Shown one piece after another: positions 1-5,649 of a DNA stretch of 6,108 bases; position 1 is the first letter of the stretch, and every line of letters starts with the position of its first letter. This DNA is from an uncultured Lachnospiraceae bacterium. GTDB lineage: Bacteria > Bacillota > Clostridia > Lachnospirales > Lachnospiraceae. The notes below the pieces were generated by a model that ran no database searches, had not been told where the DNA came from, and saw only the letters and a program-made list of their open reading frames with translations. The stretch covers positions 1-6,108 of the forward strand of contig CADBQE010000171.1 of NCBI GenBank assembly GCA_902796695.1, written 5' to 3'. A program made the position numbers and the translations under genes.

Positions 1-4
1 TCAT
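1..4 (-). CDS. Probable start codon of the next gene, cut by the window edge
   Basis: An ATG reads on the minus strand from position 4 to 2. It is preceded by a purine-rich GAAAGGA sequence (minus strand, about positions 12-18) at a spacing of about 8 bases. A promoter with a perfect -35 box and a hairpin-bearing leader lie further upstream, so a gene start here is credible. Only one codon and one base are visible, so nothing can be said about the product. In many Firmicutes pyrH follows tsf, so UMP kinase is one guess, but no sequence here supports it. Confidence 0.4.
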
Positions 5-11
5 TTTGTTT

Positions 12-18
12 TCCTTTC
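12..18 (-). promoter_or_regulatory. Ribosome binding site of the left-edge gene
   Basis: The minus strand reads GAAAGGA, followed by an A-rich spacer and ATG at position 4. The Shine-Dalgarno match is moderate but well spaced. It is the main reason to treat that ATG as a real start. Confidence 0.4.
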
Positions 19-19
19 T

Positions 20-35
20 GTCCAGCCGAATGGAC
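20..35 (-). promoter_or_regulatory. Hairpin just upstream of the left-edge ribosome binding site
   Basis: The minus strand carries GTCCA, the loop TTCGGC, then TGGAC, giving a 5-bp stem with a UUCG-like loop. It ends 1 base before the purine-rich ribosome binding site. In the mRNA it could affect ribosome access or message stability. It is not followed by a T tract, so it is not a terminator. Confidence 0.35.
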
Positions 36-97
36 TGTTGTTTGTCAGCGCCGACACTATGGTCTCAATGCTGTCGACCGTTCTTCATAGTATAAAT

Positions 98-126
98 AGC
101 ATATTATTTTTTTCCGGTTTTGTCAA
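98..126 (-). promoter_or_regulatory. Sigma-A type promoter for the left-edge gene
   Basis: On the minus strand a perfect -35 box TTGACA (121-126) is followed by a 17-base, A-rich spacer (104-120) and a -10 box TATGCT (98-103), which matches TATAAT at 4 of 6 positions. Transcription would start near position 91, giving a leader of about 85-90 bases before the ATG at position 4. The surrounding stretch from about 75 to 127 is markedly more AT-rich than the rest of the window, as expected of a promoter. A TATACT sequence lies slightly downstream (about 87-92) but has no -35 box at a suitable distance. Confidence 0.7.
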
Positions 127-154
127 TAGAATAACAGGTGTCTTCGCATCCGGG

Positions 155-182
155 ATGACGCGGCGGTACCGGATGCCGTCAT
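155..182. repeat. Short imperfectly filled inverted repeat
   Basis: ATGACG at 155-160 is the inverse complement of CGTCAT at 177-182, with 16 bases between that include the palindrome GGTACC. It lies between the terminator of the secreted-protein gene and the next promoter. It could be a regulator binding site or chance. No other structure is seen in 127-229. Confidence 0.2.
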
Positions 183-229
183 GTCAGAGCTGCACCCGCC
201 GCGGTGACGGTGATGGTTTTCCCGGAACC

Positions 230-256
230 AAAAAAGGGGCTGTTTTTCACAGCCCC
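230..256 (-). terminator. Intrinsic terminator of the secreted CHAP-protein gene
   Basis: On the minus strand the stem GGGGCTGT (249-256) pairs perfectly with ACAGCCCC (236-243) around the loop GAAAA, followed at once by six T (230-235). It lies about 40 bases after the stop codon. A smaller hairpin, CGGAG/CTCCG (257-271, 5-base loop), sits directly before it and may stabilise the 3' end. The T tract is on the minus strand only, so it serves this gene. Confidence 0.9.
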
Positions 257-294
257 CGGAGTTTCACTCCGCCAAAAAATATTTCATCTGCGGC

Positions 295-2556
295 TTAATC
301 TGTCTTTCCGAAATAGGCTTCCGCCTTTTGGTTGTACAGATACAGGGCCTTGCACATGGTGATGATGGTTTTGTCCGTACTGCCGTCCAGCGCTGCGTTG
401 CACCAGCTCAGGGCGGAGGCCTTGAGGGTCAGGGTGCTGCTGCCGTAAGTCACTTTGACGGTATACATCTGATCCAGATCCACGGCGGCAATGCCCGGGA
501 TGCTGACGTAATACATGTCGCCCGTCTGTTTGACCGTCAGTTTTTTCCCGCCACAGACGGCCGTCACTTTCTTTGAGAATTTGATCTGCAGTTCGGTATC
601 GCCTTCCAGGTTCAGGGCCATGCTCTGAAAGCCCAGTTTGCTTTTCGCACCCGACGGAATGACGCGGTCCAGTGCGGGATCCGGCGTGACCGCGGCTGTC
701 TCGGAAGCCAGATAGTTTTCGGGGTTGGCCGGATTGCTCAGATTGAATTTAAAGTAGCTCTGCGCCGATCCGCCGTAGTTCAGCAGCGCTTTGGCCAGGG
801 CGACGGTTTTCTGCTTGCTGCTGTGCTTCGCGGCGTAGGCGGCCCAGTCGGCTGCGCAGCAGGTATAGGAATTGCCGCTCAGGCTGCCGACGGCCGTTGT
901 TTTGGCGACGGGGATCTTGCTGCCGTCCGCCGCGTACACGGTCACGTTCAGGGGGCAGGTCATTTCCTTGGCTGCGATCTTTCCGTATTTCAGCGTGAAC
1001 AGCCCGGTACTGCTGCTGTAGCCGTGTTCCTTGTCGCGGGTCAGGTCCCATTCGACGATTTCCGGATATTCTCCCTGAAACGCCAAAACGGCTTTGGCAG
1101 CGGATTCCGGCGCTTCCAGCGTCAGCCGGATCCCCAGTTTCCCTTCCAGCTCCAGGGAGCAGGCCGTGACGCAGGCGGCGGGGGTCAGGATCCAGTTCTG
1201 GCCCGGCACGTCATAACTGCGGTTAAAAAACAGATTGACCGTACCGGACGCGTTATTGAGACACAGTCCGGTGTCGACGGCCGGCCGGATCTTGACCGTC
1301 TGACTGTCCGCCCCGGAGAACCTCCATTTCTGGGCAAGGCTGTCAGCCGTTTCCGCCTGGACCACCTGCGTATAGCAGCACGATTCGCCGTCTTCCGTCG
1401 CCAGATTCAGTCCCGAATGAAGCGGCGATACCGTATACAGGTCCGCTGCCGCCGCGGTGCGCTTAACCCGGAAGAAATGTGAGGGGGATACTTCCGAACC
1501 CGTGAGCACACAGCGGGCGCCGCTCCCGGACGAGTCGCCTTCGACGCTCAGATACACAGCGGAATTATTCTGCGGACTGATCGTATACAATCCGTCCAGG
1601 CCCCCCAGGAAGTTGTTGGCTGCCCAGATCGCGTAGAGGGTGATCGTCTGGCTCCCCTGGCTTAAGGTCGGACAGATATACTGCGACTGGTAAAAAAGGT
1701 CTTCGTCGAAGATCTGGCCGGTCCCGCCGCTGTTTTTGCCCCAGCCCACGAAAGAATATCCGGAGCGGGTCAGGCCGAAGGAGGAAGCATTGTACAGGCC
1801 GTTCGGATGCCCGTAGTCATATTCCCATGAAGTCAGGTTTCTGGTGCCGTTTTTGGTCACGTATCCGGAGGAATCCTCCGCAAAGGTATCGGAGCTGACG
1901 GAGCCGCCGTTCGCGTGGAACTGTATGGTCAGGACCGGCTTGGAATTGTCCTGATAATTCGGCCGGACGATACCTACGATCTGGGGATCGTTCCAGGTCC
2001 GGGTCATGGTTTTGACCTTATTGTCAACGTTCCCTTCCACTGTATAGACTTTGCCGTTGGCATAGCTTTCCACCAGACCGACGTGGCTCCAGTTGTCCCC
2101 GGGATCCGCGTTGTTCCAGAGAAACATGATAATGTCGCCCTTCTGCGGAATAAAACTGCTGAGTGACGATTTGATGCAGTGGTCTTTGTTCTTGATGCCC
2201 GGATGATGTGAGATCAGCGAGTCATAATTGGCGTCCCGGAAATAATAGAACATCCCCTTATTGTTGTGGACGAACCAGTAGGTGATCATACGGCCGTTGG
2301 CGGAATAGGTTCCGGCGGGAGGATAATCCGCTCCCGCAGTCCGGCCGGCCCAGCCGGCAAAATAGCCGCACCACAATGTATTCCAGCCGAAATCGCTTCT
2401 GGTCTTGCCGACCTGCGCCTTGGCGACGGTGATCACGTCGTCCGCCTGATTGCCGGTCAGCGTATAGTCCGTGCTCGGAGCCGCCAGAACCGGGAGCACC
2501 GCCGCGCACAGCAGCAGAATAATCACAGCCAGTCTTTTCATGAATCGGTTTTTCAT
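295..2556 (-). CDS. Secreted CHAP-domain (cell-wall hydrolase-like) protein with InlB-type repeat, ricin-like lectin and duplicated C-terminal module
   Basis: The product is 753 residues. The start at 2556 is chosen over an ATG-initiated extension to 2721 because GGAGG (2566-2570) lies 9 bases upstream and because the extension would run back over the promoter, the tsf terminator and the end of tsf. Residues 1-25 form a signal peptide (KRL, a hydrophobic stretch, then VLA before APS). Residues about 36-200 form a CHAP domain. Cys63 in WCGYFAGW, His158 in WSHVG and Glu174 in VEGN fit the catalytic triad of this peptidoglycan amidase/endopeptidase family. Residues about 207-311 resemble a Listeria-Bacteroides (InlB B-type) repeat, with FHANGG, RSGYSFVGW and LYAIW. 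Residues about 318-458 resemble a ricin-type beta-trefoil lectin, with QKW (409-411) and QNW (453-455). Residues about 466-750 hold two related modules ending in KALLNYGGSAQSYF and KALYLYNQKAEAYF. There is no LPXTG sorting signal and no C-terminal membrane segment, so it is probably released or held non-covalently at the surface. A role in cutting peptidoglycan is inferred from the family; the true substrate is unknown. Confidence 0.85.
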   Translation of the reverse strand: MKNRFMKRLAVIILLLCAAVLPVLAAPSTDYTLTGNQADDVITVAKAQVGKTRSDFGWNTLWCGYFAGWAGRTAGADYPPAGTYSANGRMITYWFVHNNKGMFYYFRDANYDSLISHHPGIKNKDHCIKSSLSSFIPQKGDIIMFLWNNADPGDNWSHVGLVESYANGKVYTVEGNVDNKVKTMTRTWNDPQIVGIVRPNYQDNSKPVLTIQFHANGGSVSSDTFAEDSSGYVTKNGTRNLTSWEYDYGHPNGLYNASSFGLTRSGYSFVGWGKNSGGTGQIFDEDLFYQSQYICPTLSQGSQTITLYAIWAANNFLGGLDGLYTISPQNNSAVYLSVEGDSSGSGARCVLTGSEVSPSHFFRVKRTAAAADLYTVSPLHSGLNLATEDGESCCYTQVVQAETADSLAQKWRFSGADSQTVKIRPAVDTGLCLNNASGTVNLFFNRSYDVPGQNWILTPAACVTACSLELEGKLGIRLTLEAPESAAKAVLAFQGEYPEIVEWDLTRDKEHGYSSSTGLFTLKYGKIAAKEMTCPLNVTVYAADGSKIPVAKTTAVGSLSGNSYTCCAADWAAYAAKHSSKQKTVALAKALLNYGGSAQSYFKFNLSNPANPENYLASETAAVTPDPALDRVIPSGAKSKLGFQSMALNLEGDTELQIKFSKKVTAVCGGKKLTVKQTGDMYYVSIPGIAAVDLDQMYTVKVTYGSSTLTLKASALSWCNAALDGSTDKTIITMCKALYLYNQKAEAYFGKTD

Positions 2557-2565
2557 TTCGTGAAA

Positions 2566-2570
2566 CCTCC
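2566..2570 (-). promoter_or_regulatory. Ribosome binding site that fixes the start of the CHAP-protein gene
   Basis: GGAGG (with the following T, GGAGGT) on the minus strand stands 9 bases before the ATG at 2556. Neither the ATG at 2577 nor the one at 2721 has such a site within range, and 2721 lies inside tsf. A further ATG at 2541 would also leave a signal peptide but lacks this spacing. Confidence 0.85.
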
Positions 2571-2596
2571 GGATCATATTCCCTGATCTGTCTCCT

Positions 2597-2625
2597 ATTT
2601 TATGCGCAGGCAGGGCGAATTTCAA
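2597..2625 (-). promoter_or_regulatory. Sigma-A promoter of the CHAP-protein gene
   Basis: On the minus strand the -35 box TTGAAA (2620-2625, 5 of 6 to consensus) is followed by exactly 17 bases and the -10 box TAAAAT (2597-2602, 5 of 6). It lies directly after the T tract of the tsf terminator. Transcription would start near 2590, giving a leader of about 33 bases that contains the GGAGG site. The secreted-protein gene is therefore its own transcription unit. Confidence 0.8.
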
Positions 2626-2637
2626 GTTTTTCGACAC

Positions 2638-2666
2638 AAAAAAAGGGCGGGCCTTCCGGTCCGCCC
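2638..2666 (-). terminator. Intrinsic terminator of the rpsB-tsf operon
   Basis: On the minus strand GGGCGGACC (2658-2666) pairs with GGCCCGCCC (2645-2653) around the 4-base loop GGAA. This gives a 9-bp, very GC-rich stem with one G-T wobble, followed by seven T (2638-2644). It begins 20 bases after the tsf stop codon. It should stop transcription efficiently and separates tsf from the secreted-protein gene. Confidence 0.95.
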
Positions 2667-2686
2667 CTCGGGGGATGATCCTGTGA

Positions 2687-3619
2687 TTACATACCCATCT
2701 GCTTGGCCACTTCGGCGGCAAAGTCGTCCTGACGCTTTTCGATGCCTTCGCCGGTCTCGAAACGGACGAAGTTCTTTAAGTTCAGGGAAGCGCCGGCAGC
2801 CTTCGCAACCTGTTCCAGGTACTGGCCGACGGTCTGCTTGCCGTCTTCCGCCTTTACGTAGACCTGCTCGGTCAGGCAGAATTCCTTGAGTTCCTTGGCG
2901 ATACGGCCTTTGATCATGCCTTCGATCACCTTTTCGGGCTTGGCCGCTTCCTTGGGATCGTTCATGATCTGGGCGCGCAGGATCTCGGTCTCCTTCTCGA
3001 TGAAGTCGCCGGGCACGTCCGCGCGGGTCAGGAACTGAGGACGCAGGGCCGCGATCTGCATGGCCACGTTCTTTAAAGCTTCCAGGACCTGAGGATCTTC
3101 CGCCTTGTCGGTGTCGGCTTCCACCAGAACGCCGATACGGCCGCCGCCGTGGATATAGGCCACTACGGCACCGTTCGCGTCGATCTTCGCGAAGCGGCGG
3201 ATGGACAGCTTTTCGCCGATGCGGGCGATCTTTTCGGACAGTTCCTGCTCCACGGTCAGGCTGGGATCCAGAGCCCAGGGCTCGGTCAGCAGGCCTTCCA
3301 CGGTGGCAGCGTCGGACTTCATAACCTGATCGGCCACGTCGGAGACGTACTGCTGGAATTCGGCATTCTTGGCCACGAAGTCGGTTTCGGAGTTGACTTC
3401 CACCAGAACGGCCTTCTTGCCGACGACCTTGGCGGTTACCAGACCTTCCGCGGCAATGCGGCCGGCCTTCTTGGCGGCGGCAGCCAGGCCTTTTTCACGC
3501 AGGAATTCAACGGCCTTTTCCATATCGCCGTCGGTGGCGGTCAGGGCCTTCTTGCAGTCCATCATGCCGGCGCCGGTCATTTCGCGCAGTTCTTTAACAG
3601 CAGCAGCGGTGATCGCCAT
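2687..3619 (-). CDS. tsf: Translation elongation factor Ts
   Basis: EF-Ts is the cytoplasmic nucleotide exchange factor that releases GDP from EF-Tu so that EF-Tu can bind GTP and aminoacyl-tRNA again. The product is 310 residues, within the range of clostridial members. Residues 1-50 are the UBA-like domain with the hallmark LREMTGAGMMDCKKAL (11-26) and EFLREKGLA (38-46). TDFVAKN (79-85) is the conserved motif that contacts EF-Tu. HGGGRIGVLVE (157-167) begins the conserved core subdomain, and the C-terminal part shows EQVYVK and NFVRFETGEGI. The start is supported by AGGAGG (3628-3633), 8 bases upstream. The gene follows rpsB after 3 bases and is probably translationally coupled to it. A strong terminator follows it. 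Confidence 0.98.
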   Translation of the reverse strand: MAITAAAVKELREMTGAGMMDCKKALTATDGDMEKAVEFLREKGLAAAAKKAGRIAAEGLVTAKVVGKKAVLVEVNSETDFVAKNAEFQQYVSDVADQVMKSDAATVEGLLTEPWALDPSLTVEQELSEKIARIGEKLSIRRFAKIDANGAVVAYIHGGGRIGVLVEADTDKAEDPQVLEALKNVAMQIAALRPQFLTRADVPGDFIEKETEILRAQIMNDPKEAAKPEKVIEGMIKGRIAKELKEFCLTEQVYVKAEDGKQTVGQYLEQVAKAAGASLNLKNFVRFETGEGIEKRQDDFAAEVAKQMGM

Positions 3620-3622
3620 GGT

Positions 3623-4390
3623 TTACTCCTCCTCTTCCTTTGCTTCGGCGGCCTGTTCGACCGTTTCTTCGGGGGCTTCTTCCTGAGCGGAAGCTTCGGT
3701 CAGCTGTTCGCCCTGGTTGCCTTCGATGACGGCGTCCGCCATCTTGCCCACGATCAGCTTCACGGCGCGGATGGCGTCGTCATTGCCGGGGATCACGTAA
3801 TCCAGTTCTTCGGGATCGGAGTTGGTGTCCGCGATGCCGATGAGCGGGATGTTCAGGGTCAGGGCTTCCTGGACGCAGATGCGTTCCTTCTTGGGGTCGA
3901 CAACGAAGATCACGTCGGGCAGACGCTTCATATCCTTGATGCCGCCCAGGTTCTTCTCCAGTTTGTCCCATTCTTTCTGCAGCGCGGCGACTTCCTTCTT
4001 GGGCAGCACTTCGAAAGTGCCGTCCTTGCTCATCTGCTCGATCGCGCGCAGACGGGCGATACGGCTCTGAATGGTCTTGAAGTTGGTCAGCATGCCGCCC
4101 AGCCAGCGCTGGTTGACATAGAACATGCCGCAGCGTTCCGCTTCCATCTGGATGGCGTCCTGCGCCTGCTTCTTGGTGCCCACGAACAGGACCGTGCCGC
4201 CGTCGGCTACGATCTGGACCAGGGCATTGTAGGCGTCATCGATCATGCCGACCGTTTTCTGCAGGTCGATGATGTGGATGCCGTTGCGCTCCGTGTAGAT
4301 GTAAGGGGCCATTTTGGGGTTCCAGCGCTTGGTCTGATGGCCGAAGTGAACACCGGCTTCCAAGAGCTGTTTCATGGAAATAACGCTCAT
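3623..4390 (-). CDS. rpsB: Ribosomal protein S2 of the small subunit
   Basis: S2 binds the 30S subunit late in assembly, between head and body, and is needed for translation initiation; in other bacteria it also represses its own operon. The product is 255 residues. The N-terminal signature MKQLLEAGVHFGHQTKRWNP (6-25) is followed by MAPYIYTERNGIHIIDLQKT (27-46). Later landmarks are VLFVGTKKQA (67-76), the S2 motif NQRWLGGMLTN (93-103), VDPKKE (164-169) and IPLIGIADTNSDP (181-193). After about residue 225 there is a strongly acidic Glu/Ala tail ending in four Glu, typical of clostridial S2 and presumably disordered. The start is supported by AGGAGG (4399-4404), 8 bases upstream. It is first in the rpsB-tsf operon and lies about 90 bases after the terminator of the TRAP operon. 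Confidence 0.98.
   Translation of the reverse strand: MSVISMKQLLEAGVHFGHQTKRWNPKMAPYIYTERNGIHIIDLQKTVGMIDDAYNALVQIVADGGTVLFVGTKKQAQDAIQMEAERCGMFYVNQRWLGGMLTNFKTIQSRIARLRAIEQMSKDGTFEVLPKKEVAALQKEWDKLEKNLGGIKDMKRLPDVIFVVDPKKERICVQEALTLNIPLIGIADTNSDPEELDYVIPGNDDAIRAVKLIVGKMADAVIEGNQGEQLTEASAQEEAPEETVEQAAEAKEEEE
3628..3633 (-). promoter_or_regulatory. tsf ribosome binding site inside the end of rpsB
   Basis: The last three sense codons of rpsB are GAG GAG GAG, and they form a perfect AGGAGG placed 8 bases before the tsf ATG. A ribosome finishing S2 therefore covers the tsf initiation region, which favours translational coupling of the pair. Confidence 0.85.
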
Positions 4391-4398
4391 TTTCTTAT

Positions 4399-4404
4399 CC
4401 TCCT
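4399..4404 (-). promoter_or_regulatory. rpsB ribosome binding site
   Basis: A perfect AGGAGG lies 8 bases before the rpsB ATG, in an A-rich context. This fits a very highly translated gene and confirms the start at 4390. Confidence 0.85.
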
Positions 4405-4417
4405 GGTTTTTTTCTTC

Positions 4418-4477
4418 CGCAGGCTTCGCTTCGGGGGAGACCGTTATTCCGGCACCGTTCCCGCCGATCCGCCTGCG
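4418..4477 (-). promoter_or_regulatory. Possible structured leader of the rpsB-tsf mRNA
   Basis: On the minus strand CGCAGGC (4471-4477) is perfectly complementary to GCCTGCG (4418-4424). Pairing would close a 46-base internal region that can form a further short stem (CGGC 4463-4466 with GCCG 4450-4453). The closing stem ends 13 bases before the AGGAGG site. S2 is known to control its own mRNA through a leader structure in enterobacteria. Whether this leader does the same is inference. The region is GC-rich, so chance pairing is possible. Confidence 0.35.
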
Positions 4478-4480
4478 TGC

Positions 4481-4518
4481 AAAATAAAGCGCCCTGACAT
4501 ATTATCATGCCAGGGCGC
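4481..4518 (-). terminator. Intrinsic terminator after the TAXI binding-protein gene
   Basis: On the minus strand GCGCCCTGGCAT (4507-4518) pairs with ATGTCAGGGCGC (4489-4500) around a 6-base loop, with one mismatch in a 12-bp stem. It is followed by TTTATTTT (4481-4488). It lies about 40 bases after the stop codon of the binding-protein gene and ends the TRAP operon before rpsB. Confidence 0.85.
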
Positions 4519-4527
4519 GGTGTGCAA
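4499..4527 (-). promoter_or_regulatory. Candidate rpsB promoter overlapping the upstream terminator
   Basis: On the minus strand TTGCAC (4522-4527) could be a weak -35 box. It is followed either by TAATAT after 17 bases (4499-4504) or by the better -10 box GATAAT after 15 bases (4501-4506). An A/T-rich tract (about 4533-4546), resembling an UP element, lies directly upstream of the -35 box. The -10 box falls in the loop of the terminator hairpin. No better promoter is visible in the GC-rich DNA between there and rpsB. The -35 match is only 3 of 6, so this is tentative. Confidence 0.35.
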
Positions 4528-4558
4528 GCAGATTTTTAAAAAATTCCGCCTGTTTTAA

Positions 4559-5596
4559 TTATTTGATGATGCCGACTTCCTTATAGAAGGCTTCCGCACC
4601 GGGGTGCAGGCTGATCGGCAGATCATTGGCGATGAAGCTCTTGTCGGCCATGTTGTAGAAGAACTTGTTGCCTTCGATCATCTTTTCGGCCTGTTCATAC
4701 AGAGTCTTCGCCATCTGGTAAGCTTCGTCATAGCCCATGCTCTTGTTGCAGATGACCATGCACTTCACGCCGAAGGTAGGAACATCCGTATCCTGGCCCT
4801 TGTAGGTGCCGGCAGGGATCGTGGCCTTGTAGTAAGCAGGGTTGGCAGCGCAGATCTTGTCCAGCTCTTCATCGGTGAAGCCGAGCAGGATGCAGTCCTT
4901 GGTGTTGGCAGCGTTCGCCAGAGCGCCTACGGGAACGCCGGCGAAAGCGGTGGAAGCGGTCATGGTGCCGTCAGCTACGTTGTCGGCGCCTTCACCCAGG
5001 GTGACGTTGACCAGGTTCGCGTTGTCTTTCGTGATGCCGGAAACTTCCAGGCCCAGCAGAGCGGAGGATTCGGAAGTGGAAGCGGACGGGCCGATACCGA
5101 AGGTGCCCTTCGCATCATGCAGGTAGGTGTAGCCGGAGGACTTCAGAGCGATCCAGTTGGACAGGGACGGATACACAGCGCCGATCGCGCAGATGTTTTC
5201 CTGCTTGCCGGAATCCGCAAATTTGCCGGTGCCGTTCACAGCGCTCAGAGCCGCGTCGCCGGAGCACATGCCCAGCTGCAGTTCGCCGCTGTTGACCTTT
5301 AACGCGTTCTCGTTGGAACCGGAGGAGGTCGTCGCATCGACGTTCAGGCCGTTGATGTTGTTGGTGAAGGTGGTCGCTACGGCGACAGCCGCCGCATACA
5401 TGGTACCGGTGGAGTCAGCGCCGCCGATGGTCATGCGGTCACCCTTGTACTCGTAGCCGCCGCCCTGAGGAGCGGGCGCCTGGGTTCCCTGGTTTTCGGG
5501 AGCCTTCGTCGTGGTGGCCGGAGTGTTTCCGCCGCCGCAGGCAGCCAGAGACAGGACCATAGCCAGCACCAGCAGCATGCTCATGATCTTCTTCAT
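4559..5596 (-). CDS. TAXI-family TRAP transporter substrate-binding lipoprotein
   Basis: This is the extracytoplasmic receptor that captures a small, usually organic-acid or amino-acid-like, solute and hands it to the TRAP permease encoded just upstream. The product is 345 residues. The start at 5596 is chosen over an ATG 7 codons upstream because AAGGAG (5606-5611) is well placed for it and the upstream ATG has no such site. Residues 1-20 form a lipoprotein signal peptide with the lipobox LAAC. Cys20 would be lipidated and anchored in the membrane. A flexible Gly/Pro/Thr/Gln linker follows (21-48). The TAXI fold begins at MTIGGADSTGTMYAAA (55-70), with SSGSNENALKVNSGELQLGM (91-110) as in the family and the typical C-terminal LHPGAEAFYKEVG (330-342). 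The substrate cannot be read from the sequence. The family assignment is secure. Confidence 0.93.
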   Translation of the reverse strand: MKKIMSMLLVLAMVLSLAACGGGNTPATTTKAPENQGTQAPAPQGGGYEYKGDRMTIGGADSTGTMYAAAVAVATTFTNNINGLNVDATTSSGSNENALKVNSGELQLGMCSGDAALSAVNGTGKFADSGKQENICAIGAVYPSLSNWIALKSSGYTYLHDAKGTFGIGPSASTSESSALLGLEVSGITKDNANLVNVTLGEGADNVADGTMTASTAFAGVPVGALANAANTKDCILLGFTDEELDKICAANPAYYKATIPAGTYKGQDTDVPTFGVKCMVICNKSMGYDEAYQMAKTLYEQAEKMIEGNKFFYNMADKSFIANDLPISLHPGAEAFYKEVGIIK

Positions 5597-5605
5597 TGTG
5601 TTACT

Positions 5606-5611
5606 CTCCTT
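5606..5611 (-). promoter_or_regulatory. Ribosome binding site that fixes the binding-protein start
   Basis: AAGGAG on the minus strand lies 9 bases before the ATG at 5596. The in-frame ATG at 5617 is preceded by an A/T-rich stretch without a Shine-Dalgarno match, so it is unlikely to be used. Confidence 0.8.
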
Positions 5612-5632
5612 TTTCATTTTGTTTTATAGTGA

Positions 5633-5649
5633 GGAAACCATCAGTTTCC
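5633..5649 (-). promoter_or_regulatory. Intercistronic hairpin between the permease and binding-protein genes
   Basis: On the minus strand GGAAAC (5644-5649) pairs with GTTTCC (5633-5638) around a 5-base loop. No T run follows, so it is not a standard terminator. A TATAAA sequence (5623-5628) lies just downstream but has no recognisable -35 box. The hairpin could protect or mark a processed 5' end that allows more binding protein than permease to be made. That role is inference. Confidence 0.35.

Noticed and set aside
38..298. An 86-codon open frame on the plus strand in the left non-coding region
   Set aside because: It has no ribosome binding site, runs through the promoter and terminator of minus-strand genes, and its product resembles no known protein.
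823..1482. A 219-codon open frame on the plus strand opposite the secreted-protein gene
   Set aside because: Its composition (Arg, Gly and Gln-rich, low complexity) is typical of an antisense shadow. The minus-strand frame encodes recognisable domains over the same bases.
2557..2721. A longer N-terminus for the secreted protein, starting at 2721
   Set aside because: It would overlap the end of tsf and translate through the tsf terminator and the gene's own promoter. The signal peptide and the GGAGG site both point to 2556.
4481..4518. Use of the rpsB-side terminator in both directions
   Set aside because: The T tract follows the stem only on the minus strand, and no plus-strand gene ends nearby.
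3149..4558. A 469-codon open frame on the plus strand opposite rpsB and tsf
   Set aside because: It mirrors two certain genes, has no ribosome binding site or recognisable domain, and is explained by GC-rich codon use leaving few stops on the opposite strand.
4604..5302. A 232-codon open frame on the plus strand opposite the TAXI gene
   Set aside because: It is a shadow of a certain gene, with no family motif and no promoter or Shine-Dalgarno sequence.
1..5625. An exact 12-base match, TCATTTTGTTTT, at 1-12 and 5614-5625
   Set aside because: It is low-complexity A-rich DNA around ATG codons on the minus strand, so chance and shared base composition explain it. There are no flanking repeats to suggest a mobile element.
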